Shown: positions 15,791 to 25,464 of the stretch, piece by piece
Position numbering within the stretch: position 1 is the stretch's first letter
Layout of the letters: each line of letters begins with the position of its first letter
Assembly (NCBI RefSeq): GCF_000732925.1
Contig: NZ_CP008953.1
Coordinates: 4,836,001-4,900,000 of the forward strand
Length of the DNA: 64,000 bases
Reading direction: 5' to 3'
From: Amycolatopsis japonica
GTDB taxonomy: Bacteria > Actinomycetota > Actinomycetes > Mycobacteriales > Pseudonocardiaceae
Translations under genes and position numbers: made by a program
Notes under the pieces: generated by a model
What the model was told of the DNA's origin: nothing
Seen by the model: only the letters and a program-made list of their open reading frames with translations
Database searches by the model: none

Positions 15791-18700
15791 TCAGGTCGCG
15801 AGCAGGTTCGCCACGCGGAATCGTTCGACCGAACCGCAGTCGGCGAGGATGTCGTGCGCCTTCCGCAGAAGTCCCTGCCCGGCACCGGGATCCCGTTTCG
15901 CGGTGACTTCGCCGAGGACGGCGAGCGCGTGTCCCTCGCCGATCCGGTTGCCGGTGCGGCGATGCAGGGTCAGCGCGCGCTCGGCGCATTCGGCGGCCTG
16001 TTTCCGGTCGCCGAGGTCCCGCCGAGTCGTGGCCAGCACCGTCTGGGCCCGGGCGACGAGGAGCCGGAAGTCCCTCCGTGCGGCCAAATCCGCGGCCGCA
16101 CCCGCATGCGTGACGGCGTCGTCGAGCCGCCCGCCACGACGACACACCTCCGCCAGCGCCAGCAGGCTGACGATCTCCGCGCGGGTGTAGTGGATCTTGT
16201 GGGCGAGTTCGACCGCCTGCCCGGCCAAGATCTCGGGCGCCACGGACAACTCGGTCCGGCCACCGAGTTCGGCCAGTGCCGCGAGCGCGTTCGCCTCCGC
16301 CCGGCGATCTCCGGTCTCCCGGGCAAGTTCCAGCATCGCCTCGGCGTGCTCGGCCGCTTCGGCGAATTCCCCGGTCTCGGCGCACAAGGCCGCCAGTGAG
16401 CAGAGTGCGGTCGTCTCCCCGTAACGAGCGCCGTTCTCCCGGTGCAGGGAAACACTTTTCGACAGCGACTCGCGCGCATCGGTCAGCCTGCCGAGGTCGA
16501 GATAGACCTCGCCGAGTGTGGTGTACACATGCGCGGCGCCGTCGCGATTGCCGGCGCGTTCGATGAGCGACAGGGCCTGGGCCAGTCGCTGGATGGCTTC
16601 CTGTGGCTTGCCCAGTTCCCGCAGCAGGGTCCCGATGTTGTGCAGGTTGGCCGAAAGTCCTGCTTCCCAGCCCATCCGGCTGTTCAGCTCGATCGCGCGG
16701 TCGAGTTCGGCGACCGCCTCGTCGAGCGCGCCGAGCTCCCAGTGGACTCCGGCGAGATTGCCGCGCGCGGCGGCTTCCGCCTCCGGCCACCGTTCGACGG
16801 TCGCCAGCTCCAGCGCCCTGGTGTAGTGCGCGACGGCGGCCGAGTAGTCGCCCAGCCCGCGATACACCTGCGCGAGGCTTTGCCGGGCGGCGATCCGGCC
16901 GCGCGGCTCAGCGTCCACGACCGCCGCGGCCAGTCCGGCCTTCGCGACGGCGACCCAGTCCACGGAATGCCTTCTGAGCCAGAAGAAACCGCGTAGGGCG
17001 TCCGCCAGTAACCAGACGATCCGGTGCGGGCCGTGCGCGGCGGCGTCGTGGACGATGGCCATGAGGTCGGCACGTTCCGCTTCGAGCCACTCCAGTGCCT
17101 CGGCGTCGTCATCGAAGACGACGTCGGTCTCGCCGAATTCGGCTCCCTCACGAAGCCGGAGGATCTGTGGCGTGATCCGCGTGACCGCGACGGTCACCGT
17201 CGCGAGGTACCAGCCGAACAGCCGGAGCCTGGCCGCGTCGCGGTCGGCGGCGTCGTCCTCGGCCCGCGCGCGTTCGGTCGCGTACAGCCGAAGCAGGTCG
17301 TGGCACTGGTACCGGCCGTCGGCGCCCCGGGCGACGAGATGCGCACGCTCCAGTTCGGCGAGAGCCTGGGACGTGCTCTCGGGGTCCTGCCCGGCGAGCA
17401 CGGCTATCGACCGTGCGGTGAAATCCGGCACCTGGACCACGCCGAGCAACCGGAACAAGCCCTGGGCGGCCGGACCGAGCCGCCGGTACGACAGCGCGAA
17501 CGCGGCGCGGACCGCGGCCGACGGGTCGCCGTCGATCCCGAGCCGGTCCAGCCGGTCGGCCCGCAGAAGCCCGTCGACCACGGCGCCGATCGGCCGGTCC
17601 CGGCCGATGCCGATGTCCGCGGCCGCGATCCGCAACGCGAGCGGCAACCCGGCGCACAACCGGACCAGTTTCGCCGCCGCCCGGCGTTCCTCCTTGACCC
17701 GCTGCGCGCCGACGATCCTGGCGAGCAGCTTGAGTCCGTCCTCTTCGGTCAGCAGGTCCAGCCGGACGGCGCCCGCGTCGTGCAGGACGACGAGCCCTGG
17801 CAGTTCCTGCCTGCCGGTCACCACGACGAGGCTGCCGGGACGGCCGGGCAGCAGCGGCCGCACCTGATCCGCCGTGCCGGCGTTGTCCAGCACCACGAGC
17901 ATCCGTTTGCCCGCGAGCTCGGACCGGTAGAGCGCGGCCAGTTCGTCCGGGTCCACCGGTATCCGGTCGGGCGGGACACCCAGCGAGCGCACGAGCCGGA
18001 CCAGCGCTTCGGCCGCGGTCACCGTGGCCGACCGCGCGTGGCCGTGCAGATTCAGGTAGAGCTGGCCGTCGGGGAACCGGTCGAGCGCGCCGTGTGCCCA
18101 TTGCAGTGCCAGCGCGGTCTTGCCCACCCCCGCGGTGCCGCTGACGACCACCACCGGTGCGCCGCCGGCGACCAGGGCGTCGATCCGGCGCAGCTGCGTG
18201 GTGCGGCCGGTGAACGTCGGCACAGCGGCGGGCAGCTGCCTCGGCCCGGCGGAAACCGGCTGTTCGGCGGCGGGCAGGTCCAGCGCCGGATCGGTGCGCA
18301 GGATGGCCTGGGCGAGGCCGGTCAGCTCCGCACCCGGTTCGAGCCCGAGCTCGCCGGTGAGCAGGGCACGCGCCCGGCGGTAGACCTTGAGCGCTTCGGC
18401 CTGGCGCCCCGACCGGTAGAGCGCGAGCATGAGCTGGGCCTGGAAATGTTCCCGCAACGGATGTTCCCAGACCAGCTCGGTGAGTTCGGCGACGACGTCC
18501 GCGTGCCTGCCGAGCGCCAGATCCGCGTCGATGCGTTGCCCCAGCAGGACCAGCCGTCGTTCCTGCAGCCGGTCCGCCTCGACCTGGAGCGCGGCGCTGC
18601 TGTCGGCCAGCCCGCCGAACGGAGGGCCCTGCCAGACCGCGAGTGCCTGCCGCGCGAGACTTCCGGCGACGACCGCGTTCCGCCGCTCGTGTGCCGTGCG

Positions 18701-19021
18701 CGCCTGGTCGGCGAGATCCTCGAACCGCCGCACGTCCAGTTCGCCGGGATTCACCACCAGCAGATAGCCGGGTCTGCGGTGCACCACGCGATCCGGATCC
18801 GCCAGCGCGCGGCGGAGCTGGAGGACGTAGAGCTGGAGGTTCTTCGCCGCGGTGCGTGGCGGGCGGCCCGCCCACAGGCCGTCGACCAGCGCGCTCACCG
18901 GGACCACCTCGCCCGCGCGATGGAGCAGCAGTGCCAGCAGACGGCGGACTTTCGGCGCGCCCAGCTCGAGTTCGGTATTCCCGTCGCGGACACCGAGCGG
19001 CCCGAGAATCGTGAACTCCAT
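15791..19021 (-). CDS. AfsR/SARP-family regulator with NB-ARC and TPR domains
   Basis: A 1076-residue Streptomyces antibiotic regulatory protein of the large type. The order is an OmpR-like winged helix (1-95, starting MEFTILGPLGV), a bacterial transcriptional activator domain (about 100-245), an NTP-binding NB-ARC domain (P-loop GTAGVGKTA near 305), then a long TPR region (about 690-1070). ATG at 19021 is preferred because SARPs typically begin at this motif; an in-frame GTG lies 15 nt upstream. It probably activates a neighbouring biosynthetic operon by binding direct heptamer repeats, with ATP and TPR interactions as inputs. It is divergent from the LuxR-type gene, 167 nt away. Confidence 0.93.
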   Translation of the reverse strand: MEFTILGPLGVRDGNTELELGAPKVRRLLALLLHRAGEVVPVSALVDGLWAGRPPRTAAKNLQLYVLQLRRALADPDRVVHRRPGYLLVVNPGELDVRRFEDLADQARTAHERRNAVVAGSLARQALAVWQGPPFGGLADSSAALQVEADRLQERRLVLLGQRIDADLALGRHADVVAELTELVWEHPLREHFQAQLMLALYRSGRQAEALKVYRRARALLTGELGLEPGAELTGLAQAILRTDPALDLPAAEQPVSAGPRQLPAAVPTFTGRTTQLRRIDALVAGGAPVVVVSGTAGVGKTALALQWAHGALDRFPDGQLYLNLHGHARSATVTAAEALVRLVRSLGVPPDRIPVDPDELAALYRSELAGKRMLVVLDNAGTADQVRPLLPGRPGSLVVVTGRQELPGLVVLHDAGAVRLDLLTEEDGLKLLARIVGAQRVKEERRAAAKLVRLCAGLPLALRIAAADIGIGRDRPIGAVVDGLLRADRLDRLGIDGDPSAAVRAAFALSYRRLGPAAQGLFRLLGVVQVPDFTARSIAVLAGQDPESTSQALAELERAHLVARGADGRYQCHDLLRLYATERARAEDDAADRDAARLRLFGWYLATVTVAVTRITPQILRLREGAEFGETDVVFDDDAEALEWLEAERADLMAIVHDAAAHGPHRIVWLLADALRGFFWLRRHSVDWVAVAKAGLAAAVVDAEPRGRIAARQSLAQVYRGLGDYSAAVAHYTRALELATVERWPEAEAAARGNLAGVHWELGALDEAVAELDRAIELNSRMGWEAGLSANLHNIGTLLRELGKPQEAIQRLAQALSLIERAGNRDGAAHVYTTLGEVYLDLGRLTDARESLSKSVSLHRENGARYGETTALCSLAALCAETGEFAEAAEHAEAMLELARETGDRRAEANALAALAELGGRTELSVAPEILAGQAVELAHKIHYTRAEIVSLLALAEVCRRGGRLDDAVTHAGAAADLAARRDFRLLVARAQTVLATTRRDLGDRKQAAECAERALTLHRRTGNRIGEGHALAVLGEVTAKRDPGAGQGLLRKAHDILADCGSVERFRVANLLAT

Positions 19022-19188
19022 ATGTCCCCCACTCACCTCGCCGGAATAATCGCGAAGCGCTCGCGACCTTTCCGATTAGTGGTCCATACCAAACTTATAC
19101 CGGCTCTACGCATGCTTCGGAACAAGAATTCAGCTGGCGGGAAACAAAGTGCGATCGTGTAGGACGAACACGCCTGGGGGCAAGGTCA

Positions 19189-19830
19189 GTGTCTGCGTCA
19201 TCCGCTCCGAACCCGACCGATGGAACGAGCCTGTCGACTGTACTCGATCTGGTTTCCACCGCAAGACAGGAAGTCTTGACCACCGCTACGGGCGGTTCGC
19301 CGTGGTTCGGCGGGACCGTCACCGCGGCCGCGCGCCGCGGCGCCTTCCCGCCGCACGTCCGGGTGCGGCTGCTGTGCACGACACCGGCGGAGCACGCGCG
19401 CGGCGAGATCATCGAGGCGGTGCGGCACGGGCTACGGGTGAAGGTCACCGATCGGGCGATCGAAGAATCCCTTTTGATAGACCGCAGACTGGCGCTGGTC
19501 CCATCGGGTGGCGACGACGCCAAAAGCTTGCTCATGGTGACCACGCCGACGTTGATCAGCGCCCTCGCCGACGCCTTCGACCCTCGCTGGGAGGAGGCCA
19601 CGCCCTGGGAGATGACGTCCGCTCGGCCGGACGAGTTCGAACAGGCGATCCTGCGCTGCCTGGTCGACGGGCTGACCGATGAGGCGGTCGCGAACCGGCT
19701 GGGCGTATCCGCGAGGACCGTTCGGCGGTACGTGAACGTCCTCATGGCCCGCGTCGGCGCGAGGAGCCGGTTCGAACTCGGTTTCCGGGCGGCGGAATGC
19801 GGGTGGCTTCCCGCCGACGCGGTCGGCTGA
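19189..19830 (+). CDS. LuxR-type HTH regulator with PLD-like N-terminal domain
   Basis: A 213-residue regulator. The C-terminal 65 residues form a LuxR/GerE helix-turn-helix (ILRCLVDGLTDEAVANRLGV, SARTVRRYVNVLMARVGARS). The N-terminal part has VRVRLLCTT...AVRHGLRVKVTDRAIEE.LLIDRRLALV. This resembles the phospholipase-D-like domain of TrmB/LuxR-type actinomycete regulators, used here as a sensor. It is a shorter paralogue of the protein at 25454-26455. GTG at 19189 has 'gggggcaagg' before it. It lies just upstream of the region C operon and is a candidate activator of it. The 186 nt that follow (19831-20016) hold no gene and probably the operon promoter. Confidence 0.82.
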   Translation: MSASSAPNPTDGTSLSTVLDLVSTARQEVLTTATGGSPWFGGTVTAAARRGAFPPHVRVRLLCTTPAEHARGEIIEAVRHGLRVKVTDRAIEESLLIDRRLALVPSGGDDAKSLLMVTTPTLISALADAFDPRWEEATPWEMTSARPDEFEQAILRCLVDGLTDEAVANRLGVSARTVRRYVNVLMARVGARSRFELGFRAAECGWLPADAVG

Positions 19831-20016
19831 AGCGGCTGTCCGGTACCGGCCGCATTCTTCGTCCATTGTGGATTGATCATTACCGGAGTCGCCGATCGGG
19901 ATGTCTTTCTCCGGTCGTCGAGTCCGCTTTCGGCCAAATTCTGGTGGCGTCCGCCGGAACCGACCTAGATTCCGTTCCGGATCGTCTCGAATTCACGTCC
20001 TGATTGGACAAGCCAC

Positions 20017-21720
20017 GTGACCACTCCGACTCTCCGCCACGACATAGTGCTCACCGGTGCCGTCATGACCCATCCGCGGCGGACGGGACTCACCGGCCGC
20101 CTGCTGGCCGCCGCGCCCGCCGGGGCGCTGCGACCGGTCGCCGATCCGGAGCCCGCCGGACCGCCGACCGCTCTGCGTACCGCGATCCGGGCCTGGTCCG
20201 CGATCGCCGAAGGCACGACCCACCACCTGGTCCTCCAGGACGACGCCGTTCCCGCCGACGGCTTCTTCGACCACGCCCGGGCCGCCGTCGCGGCCGCGCC
20301 CGACGCCGCGATCGCCTTCTACACCAACTGGAACTCCCGCAACGGCGCCGCCGTGCGGCTCGCCGCGCTGGCCGGGTCGAGATGGGTCACCGCGACCCAC
20401 GAGTACACCCCGACGGTCGCATTGGCGCTGCCCGCCCGGATCGCAGCCGGTTTCGCGAATTTCGCCGAAGCGCACGGCTCGACCTGGCCCGACGACGTCG
20501 TCATGTCCCGGTACCTGCGCTCGGCCGGGGTCCCGGTGCTCCTGGTCGCGCCGAATCTCGTCGAGCACGCGGACGAACCCAGTGTCCTCCGCAACGACTC
20601 GCACGGCTCGCGGCGGTCGGCGTGCTTCGCCGCCCCGCCCGGCGACGACTGGTCACTCGGCGCGGGTCCGCTCGATCCCGACGTCATCCCGTTCTTCAAG
20701 CACGGGATCGCCCAGTGCGTCGTCCGTGAGGACGGAAGACGGACGACCATCGACGCCGAGCGGTACTTCGGCCGGGCGGGATGGGATTTCGACGCCTGCC
20801 AGAAGCAACGGCTCGAAGTCACCGGGTCGGTGTTCGGCGCTCTCGACGATCTGGAACGGCATCTCGACGAAGAAGCCATCGAAGGGCTCTGGACCACGGC
20901 CTACCTCCTCGGCGCACTCGGGACCCGCGGCAGGCTCGACCGGGTCGGCTCCCTCGCGCTGGGCACGATCGGCGCGGGCGGGGTGTGCACCACCGTCGGC
21001 GCCGCCACGCTCCGGACGCTGCGGCCCGCCATGTCGGAATTGGCCCGTCTCGGCCACGAAGCCGGTGCCCGGGCACGACGTTCGCCCTCGCCCCGGCGGG
21101 AACGCGTCCTCGTCACCACCACCCACCGCCCGCTCGGCCGGGAGATCGCGCGTCATCTGGCCGATCGCGGATACGAGGTCCTTGACGAAAACGACGGGCC
21201 GGACGCCGACGCCGTGGTCCACGTCGCCGAACCCGGTTCCACGCTCCCGCCCGTGACGGCGCGGCACGTGGTCCAGGTCTGTCCTCCCGGCGCACCCGTC
21301 CCCGCCGCCGCGCCGGGCACCAGCGTCCTGCGGACCGGTTCGCCGTACGGGCCCGGTATCGAGGGCTATTCCGTCCTGGAGACGTTCACCCGGCAAGCCC
21401 TGCTGGCACAACCGATCCAGGCCGACGTCCCGGCACAGGCGACCCACCGGCCCGCCTACATCCGGGACATCGCGCTCGCCGTGCACCACCTCCTGCACCA
21501 GCCGGCGCCGCGGCGGACCGTCGCGACTCCGTCCCCGCTGACCAGCCGGGAACTGGCCGACGCGGTCGCCCGGACGGTCCGGCGGGTTCCGGTCAGCCGG
21601 CCGTCGTCGTCGCACGGCCCTTCCGCCCCTCGTCTCGTCGCCGACGAACCGGCGACGGAACTCGATCAAGGCATCCGCGCACTCGCCCAATGGCTCGCCT
21701 ACGAAAAGGACGAAGCATGA
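20017..21720 (+). CDS. Glycosyltransferase-like / SDR-like fusion protein
   Basis: A 567-residue two-part protein. Residues 1 to about 215 look like a GT-A-type glycosyltransferase: a TGAVMTHPRR start, HHLVLQDDAVPADGF with an acidic pair like the GT25 'EDD' motif, and a WPDDVVMSRYL segment. Residues about 365-560 resemble an extended SDR/epimerase Rossmann domain (RERVLVTTTHRPLGREIARHL, then LRTGSPYGPGIEGYSVLE). The catalytic YxxxK of true epimerases is not evident, so that half may bind rather than convert a sugar nucleotide. The GTG at 20017 lacks a strong ribosome binding site. It is the first gene of an overlapping operon. Function is tentative. Confidence 0.55.
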   Translation: MTTPTLRHDIVLTGAVMTHPRRTGLTGRLLAAAPAGALRPVADPEPAGPPTALRTAIRAWSAIAEGTTHHLVLQDDAVPADGFFDHARAAVAAAPDAAIAFYTNWNSRNGAAVRLAALAGSRWVTATHEYTPTVALALPARIAAGFANFAEAHGSTWPDDVVMSRYLRSAGVPVLLVAPNLVEHADEPSVLRNDSHGSRRSACFAAPPGDDWSLGAGPLDPDVIPFFKHGIAQCVVREDGRRTTIDAERYFGRAGWDFDACQKQRLEVTGSVFGALDDLERHLDEEAIEGLWTTAYLLGALGTRGRLDRVGSLALGTIGAGGVCTTVGAATLRTLRPAMSELARLGHEAGARARRSPSPRRERVLVTTTHRPLGREIARHLADRGYEVLDENDGPDADAVVHVAEPGSTLPPVTARHVVQVCPPGAPVPAAAPGTSVLRTGSPYGPGIEGYSVLETFTRQALLAQPIQADVPAQATHRPAYIRDIALAVHHLLHQPAPRRTVATPSPLTSRELADAVARTVRRVPVSRPSSSHGPSAPRLVADEPATELDQGIRALAQWLAYEKDEA

Positions 21721-22511
21721 AAGTCGATCGTCTCTCCCAGCCGGGTGACGGCCTGGTCAACGAGGATCTGGCGCTCTCAGGCCGGTATCACGCACTGGTC
21801 ATCGACGGCGCGACGGCGGAACCGGGCGCGGAGACCGGCTGCGTGCACGACGTCCGCTGGCTGGTGGCGAGGCTCGGCACCGCGCTGGACCGGATCCTCG
21901 TCGAACGTCCGGCCGAAGACCTGCGCGCCGTCCTCCGCGCGGCCATCGAGTCGGTCCGCGACGCCCACTCCGGCACCTGCGATCTCGGCAATCCCTGCGG
22001 CCCGACCGCGACCGTGGCGATCCTGCGCGAACGGGACGGCTTCGCCGACTACCTGGTGCTCAGCGATTCGGCGGTGGTGCTCGAACGGCTCGACGGCACC
22101 GTCGAGGCCGTCATCGACGACCGGATCGACCGGCTGCTGCACCTGTCCTGGCAGGAGGTCCGGCCCCTGCGCAACGCGCCCGGCGGGTTCTGGGTCGCGG
22201 GCAGCGATCCGGCCGCCGCGGATCAGGCCCGCACCGGCACCGTGGAACTCTCGCGACTGCGGCGCGCCGCGCTCCTCACCGACGGCGCCTACCGGCTCGT
22301 CGAACGCTACGGATGGACCTGGCAGCAGCTGCTCGACGTCGCCGAGCTCGACGGCCCGGCCGCCGTCGTCCACGAGACCCGCCGTGCCGAACTCCGTACC
22401 GCGCCGGGCCACTTCGCCGGGAAACACCACGACGACGCGACAGTCGCCTTCTGCCGGTTCGAGACCACCGCCGCTCCCCTGACCCGCCCGACCCACGAGG
22501 TGACGAAATGA
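21717..22511 (+). CDS. PP2C-type (PPM) protein phosphatase-like
   Basis: A 264-residue protein with the metal-binding motifs of PPM phosphatases: NED at residues 15-17, VIDGAT (Asp30), GPTATVAI, LLTDGAYRLVE and KHHDDATVAFCRF near the C-terminus. All four acidic positions appear kept, so catalytic activity is plausible. There are no sensor or membrane segments. It overlaps the upstream fusion gene (ATGA) and the downstream condensation-like gene. A phosphatase inside a biosynthetic operon could remove a phosphate from an intermediate or regulate a protein; neither can be decided here. Confidence 0.72.
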   Translation: MKVDRLSQPGDGLVNEDLALSGRYHALVIDGATAEPGAETGCVHDVRWLVARLGTALDRILVERPAEDLRAVLRAAIESVRDAHSGTCDLGNPCGPTATVAILRERDGFADYLVLSDSAVVLERLDGTVEAVIDDRIDRLLHLSWQEVRPLRNAPGGFWVAGSDPAAADQARTGTVELSRLRRAALLTDGAYRLVERYGWTWQQLLDVAELDGPAAVVHETRRAELRTAPGHFAGKHHDDATVAFCRFETTAAPLTRPTHEVTK

Positions 22512-24229
22512 CCCGGTTCCAGGTCCGTTTCACCGGCAAGACGGCTCGCTCCGGTCCGCTGGCGTTCGGCCACGCGAACATCGTCCGCGCCATCACCCTC
22601 GACGACGATCCGACGCGGCTCAACCTCGCGATGGTGTTCGACGTGCCCGGTGCGCCGGTGGACCAGGTCGCCACCTGGATCCGGGTGCTGCTCGAACGCC
22701 ACGAGTCGCTGCGGACGACGTACTCGTTCGGCGACCGGACGCTCCAGCACGTGCTCGCGGAAGGAGAGGTGGAGGTCGAGGTCGTCGAGAGCGACGGCGA
22801 CGTCCTCCAGACGGCCGAGAGCACCGCGCGCGCCCTGCGGTCCCGGGTCTTCGATCTGACCACGGAGCTGCCGTTGCACCTCGCCGTGGTGACCGAGAAC
22901 GCCGTCCCCCGCCGGCTCGTCTGGGTGGTGAGCCACGCCGCGATGGACGTCGCCACCTGCGAACTCCTCCTCGGCGAATGGACCGAACTGGCCGCCGGGC
23001 ACGAGCTGCCCGTGGACGACTCGCCACAGCCTCTCGACGTCGTCGAACTCGAGAAGACACCCGCGGTGCAGCGGCTGGGACAAGCGGCGACGCGGTACTG
23101 GGAAAGCAAGCTGCGCACGGTTCCGCAGGCGATGTTCCCCGTGCCCGCCACCGGAACCGGCTTCCTCCGGCCCGGGCTGCGAGTCCGTTCACGGGCCGCG
23201 ATGGGCCATATCGCGGCGATCGCCGAGCGGACCAGTGCGAGCCCCTCCGCCATCGCCCTCGCCGCGCTCAACGCGCTGATCGCGCACTGGACCGCGCAGT
23301 CCTCCTGCGTGACGACGTCCTTGTCCGGTAACCGGGTGCTCAAGCCGTTGCGCCGCTTCTTCGGTTCGATGGCGCAGGACGCGCTGCTGCCGGTCACCAT
23401 CCCGGAGACGTTCGACGAACTCGTCCACGCCGTCCGCGCCGCTTCCGTGCCCGCGTACCGGCACAGCTGGTTCGAAGCCGACGCCATCTGGGAAGTGATC
23501 ACCCGCGTCACTCACGAACGAGGCTTCTCCTTCGCCAGGGATCTCGTGTTCAACGACATGAGCGCCCTGGGCGACGCGGCGGTCGGCGAGCCGCCTCGCG
23601 CCGCGTACGGCAGGCTGCCGTCGGTGTGGCTGCCGGGTGGACCGGACGTCGAAGACGACCCCGAAATCGGTGGCACACTGGAACTGCTGCCCCAGGAGGA
23701 CATCCCGACCCGTTTCTTCGGCTGCCTGTACCGCCTCGACACGGAACTGGATCTGACGCTGTGGGTCGACCCCGGCTGTCTCGACACCTCCGAGGTGACC
23801 GAGTTCGGCCGCGGCCTCCTGGCGTTGTTGCGCGCGGCGGCCGAGGCGGATCTTCCGGTGAAGGAACTGCATTCGCTCACCACGCTCGCCCCCGTCGAAC
23901 GCGGGGAAGGCTGGTACCTCTCGGACTCGTGCTGGGTCGAACTGGACGCCGTCCGGGAACTCGTCTCCGACGTCCTCGGTGACCGGCCGCATCTGGTGAC
24001 CGCGGAGCCCGACGACGTCCTGGGTCACCGGCTGGTGTGCCACCTGATCGGCCCGGCGACGCCCGCGGACCTGCACGCCGAAGTACTGGCCGCGCTGCCG
24101 GGACGCCCGACCGCGCTGGCACCGCACCACTACGTGATCTGCGCCGAGCCTCCCGCCGATCCGCTGGATCCGGACGCCTGGACGGCCACGGCCATCGACT
24201 CCGCGAGCGGGCGGGAGCTGCCGGTATGA
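22508..24229 (+). CDS. Free-standing condensation-domain-like protein
   Basis: A 573-residue protein resembling NRPS condensation domains and related acyltransferases across residues 1 to about 460. The catalytic HHxxxDG region reads VVSHAAMDVATCELL, so the second His and the Asp are kept, the first His is Ser and the Gly is lost. A SLSGNR segment and a DLVFNDMS segment match later C-domain cores. The last 100 residues (DVLGDRPHLVTAEPDD...) are reminiscent of the small C-terminal part of adenylating enzymes. No carrier protein or adenylation protein is encoded in this operon, so the acyl donor is unknown. Its start overlaps the phosphatase stop. Confidence 0.75.
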   Translation: MTRFQVRFTGKTARSGPLAFGHANIVRAITLDDDPTRLNLAMVFDVPGAPVDQVATWIRVLLERHESLRTTYSFGDRTLQHVLAEGEVEVEVVESDGDVLQTAESTARALRSRVFDLTTELPLHLAVVTENAVPRRLVWVVSHAAMDVATCELLLGEWTELAAGHELPVDDSPQPLDVVELEKTPAVQRLGQAATRYWESKLRTVPQAMFPVPATGTGFLRPGLRVRSRAAMGHIAAIAERTSASPSAIALAALNALIAHWTAQSSCVTTSLSGNRVLKPLRRFFGSMAQDALLPVTIPETFDELVHAVRAASVPAYRHSWFEADAIWEVITRVTHERGFSFARDLVFNDMSALGDAAVGEPPRAAYGRLPSVWLPGGPDVEDDPEIGGTLELLPQEDIPTRFFGCLYRLDTELDLTLWVDPGCLDTSEVTEFGRGLLALLRAAAEADLPVKELHSLTTLAPVERGEGWYLSDSCWVELDAVRELVSDVLGDRPHLVTAEPDDVLGHRLVCHLIGPATPADLHAEVLAALPGRPTALAPHHYVICAEPPADPLDPDAWTATAIDSASGRELPV

Positions 24230-25464
24230 GTCACGACACGGAAACCCTGACCGGTGAAGGAAAACCGGCCGCCGGACGGCTCTGGTCCGGCAACTTCAAG
24301 CTCTACCTCACCGCGCGCAGCGGGTCGATGCTGGGCGACGCGATGCTGCCCGTCGCACTCTCGATCGCCGTGCTGGCGGCGGGTCACGGGATCGACGGCG
24401 TCGGCTACGCCCTCGGCGCGTGGATGGGCGCCCTCGCGTTGTTCATGCTGTTCGGCGGTGTGCTCGCGGACCGGTTCACGCCGCGCCGGATGATGATCAT
24501 CGCCGACCTCGTCCGGCTGGTCGTCCAAGGCGGGATGGCGGTCGCCTTCGCCGTCGGAACGCCGTCGCTGCCGACGATCGTGGTCCTGCAGTTCCTCAGC
24601 GGTGCCGCCACCGCGTTGTTCCAGCCCGGTGTGGCGAGCATGGTCCCGCAAGTGGCTGAGGACGTCCAGGGCGCGAACGGCATCCTGCGGATTTCCGAGG
24701 CGATCTCGGGCGTGCTCGGCCCGGCGCTCGCCGGTGTGCTGGTCGCCGTCGCCGGAACCGGGACCGTGTTCGGGATCTATGCCGCGACGTACGGGATCAG
24801 CGCCCTCTGCCTGTTCGCCCTGCGGCTCACGCCGGTCAAGTCCACTGAGGACAGTGAACCGTCGTTCTGGCGTCAGCTGGTCGAAGGCTGGCGGGAGTTC
24901 GCCGCCCGCGGCTGGCTCTGGGGCGTGATCGCGATCCACCTGGTGTACGGCTGTTTCGTGGCGGGTGTGTCCCTGCCGGTCGGCGCGGACCTGGTCGTCT
25001 CGGACTACGGTTCGACCGCGCTGGGCATCGGGATGGCCGCCTTCGGCGCGGGCGGGGTCGCGGGCGGCGCGGTCGCCATGCGCGTCCGACCGGGCCGTCC
25101 GCTGCTGTCCGGGGCGATCGGCTGGGCGTTGTTCGCGCTGTACCCGATCACGCCCGCGGTGGGACTTCCGGTCGCCTTGCTCGTCGCCGGCTGGACGCTG
25201 GCCGGTTTCGGCCTCGCCTACTGGGGTGTCCTGTGGTCCACCACGGTCCAGACCCAGATTCCCACGGAACTCCTGAACCGGGTCTACGCCTACGACGTCT
25301 CGGGGTCGCTGCTCGCGTTGGTGCTGGGCAGGTCGCTCGCCGGACCGATGGCGAGCCTCTTCGGCGCACGGCCACTGATGATCCTCGCGACCGTGCTCGG
25401 GCTCGTCTGTACCGTGCTGCTGCTCGCGGTCCGCTCGATCAGGGACCTGCGAAGTGCTCAGTGA
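24226..25464 (+). CDS. MFS exporter (MFS_3/enterobactin-exporter-like)
   Basis: A 412-residue, 12-helix transporter. After a 30-residue cytoplasmic N-terminus the first helix includes YLTARSGSMLGDAMLPVAL, and the TM2-3 loop has GVLADRFTPRRMM. It resembles exporters of siderophores and macrolides. ATG at 24226 overlaps the condensation-like gene (ATGA). It probably exports the product of this operon. Confidence 0.88.
   Translation: MSHDTETLTGEGKPAAGRLWSGNFKLYLTARSGSMLGDAMLPVALSIAVLAAGHGIDGVGYALGAWMGALALFMLFGGVLADRFTPRRMMIIADLVRLVVQGGMAVAFAVGTPSLPTIVVLQFLSGAATALFQPGVASMVPQVAEDVQGANGILRISEAISGVLGPALAGVLVAVAGTGTVFGIYAATYGISALCLFALRLTPVKSTEDSEPSFWRQLVEGWREFAARGWLWGVIAIHLVYGCFVAGVSLPVGADLVVSDYGSTALGIGMAAFGAGGVAGGAVAMRVRPGRPLLSGAIGWALFALYPITPAVGLPVALLVAGWTLAGFGLAYWGVLWSTTVQTQIPTELLNRVYAYDVSGSLLALVLGRSLAGPMASLFGARPLMILATVLGLVCTVLLLAVRSIRDLRSAQ

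Noticed and set aside
9498..19021. Assignment of the nine-gene operon to a named azoxy, diazo or nitro compound
   Set aside because: Known clusters share single families with it, but none that I can recall matches the whole set, so a compound name would be a guess.
17024..19162. Plus-strand frame antisense to the SARP gene
   Set aside because: No domain, and full overlap with a gene that has clear SARP, NB-ARC and TPR motifs.
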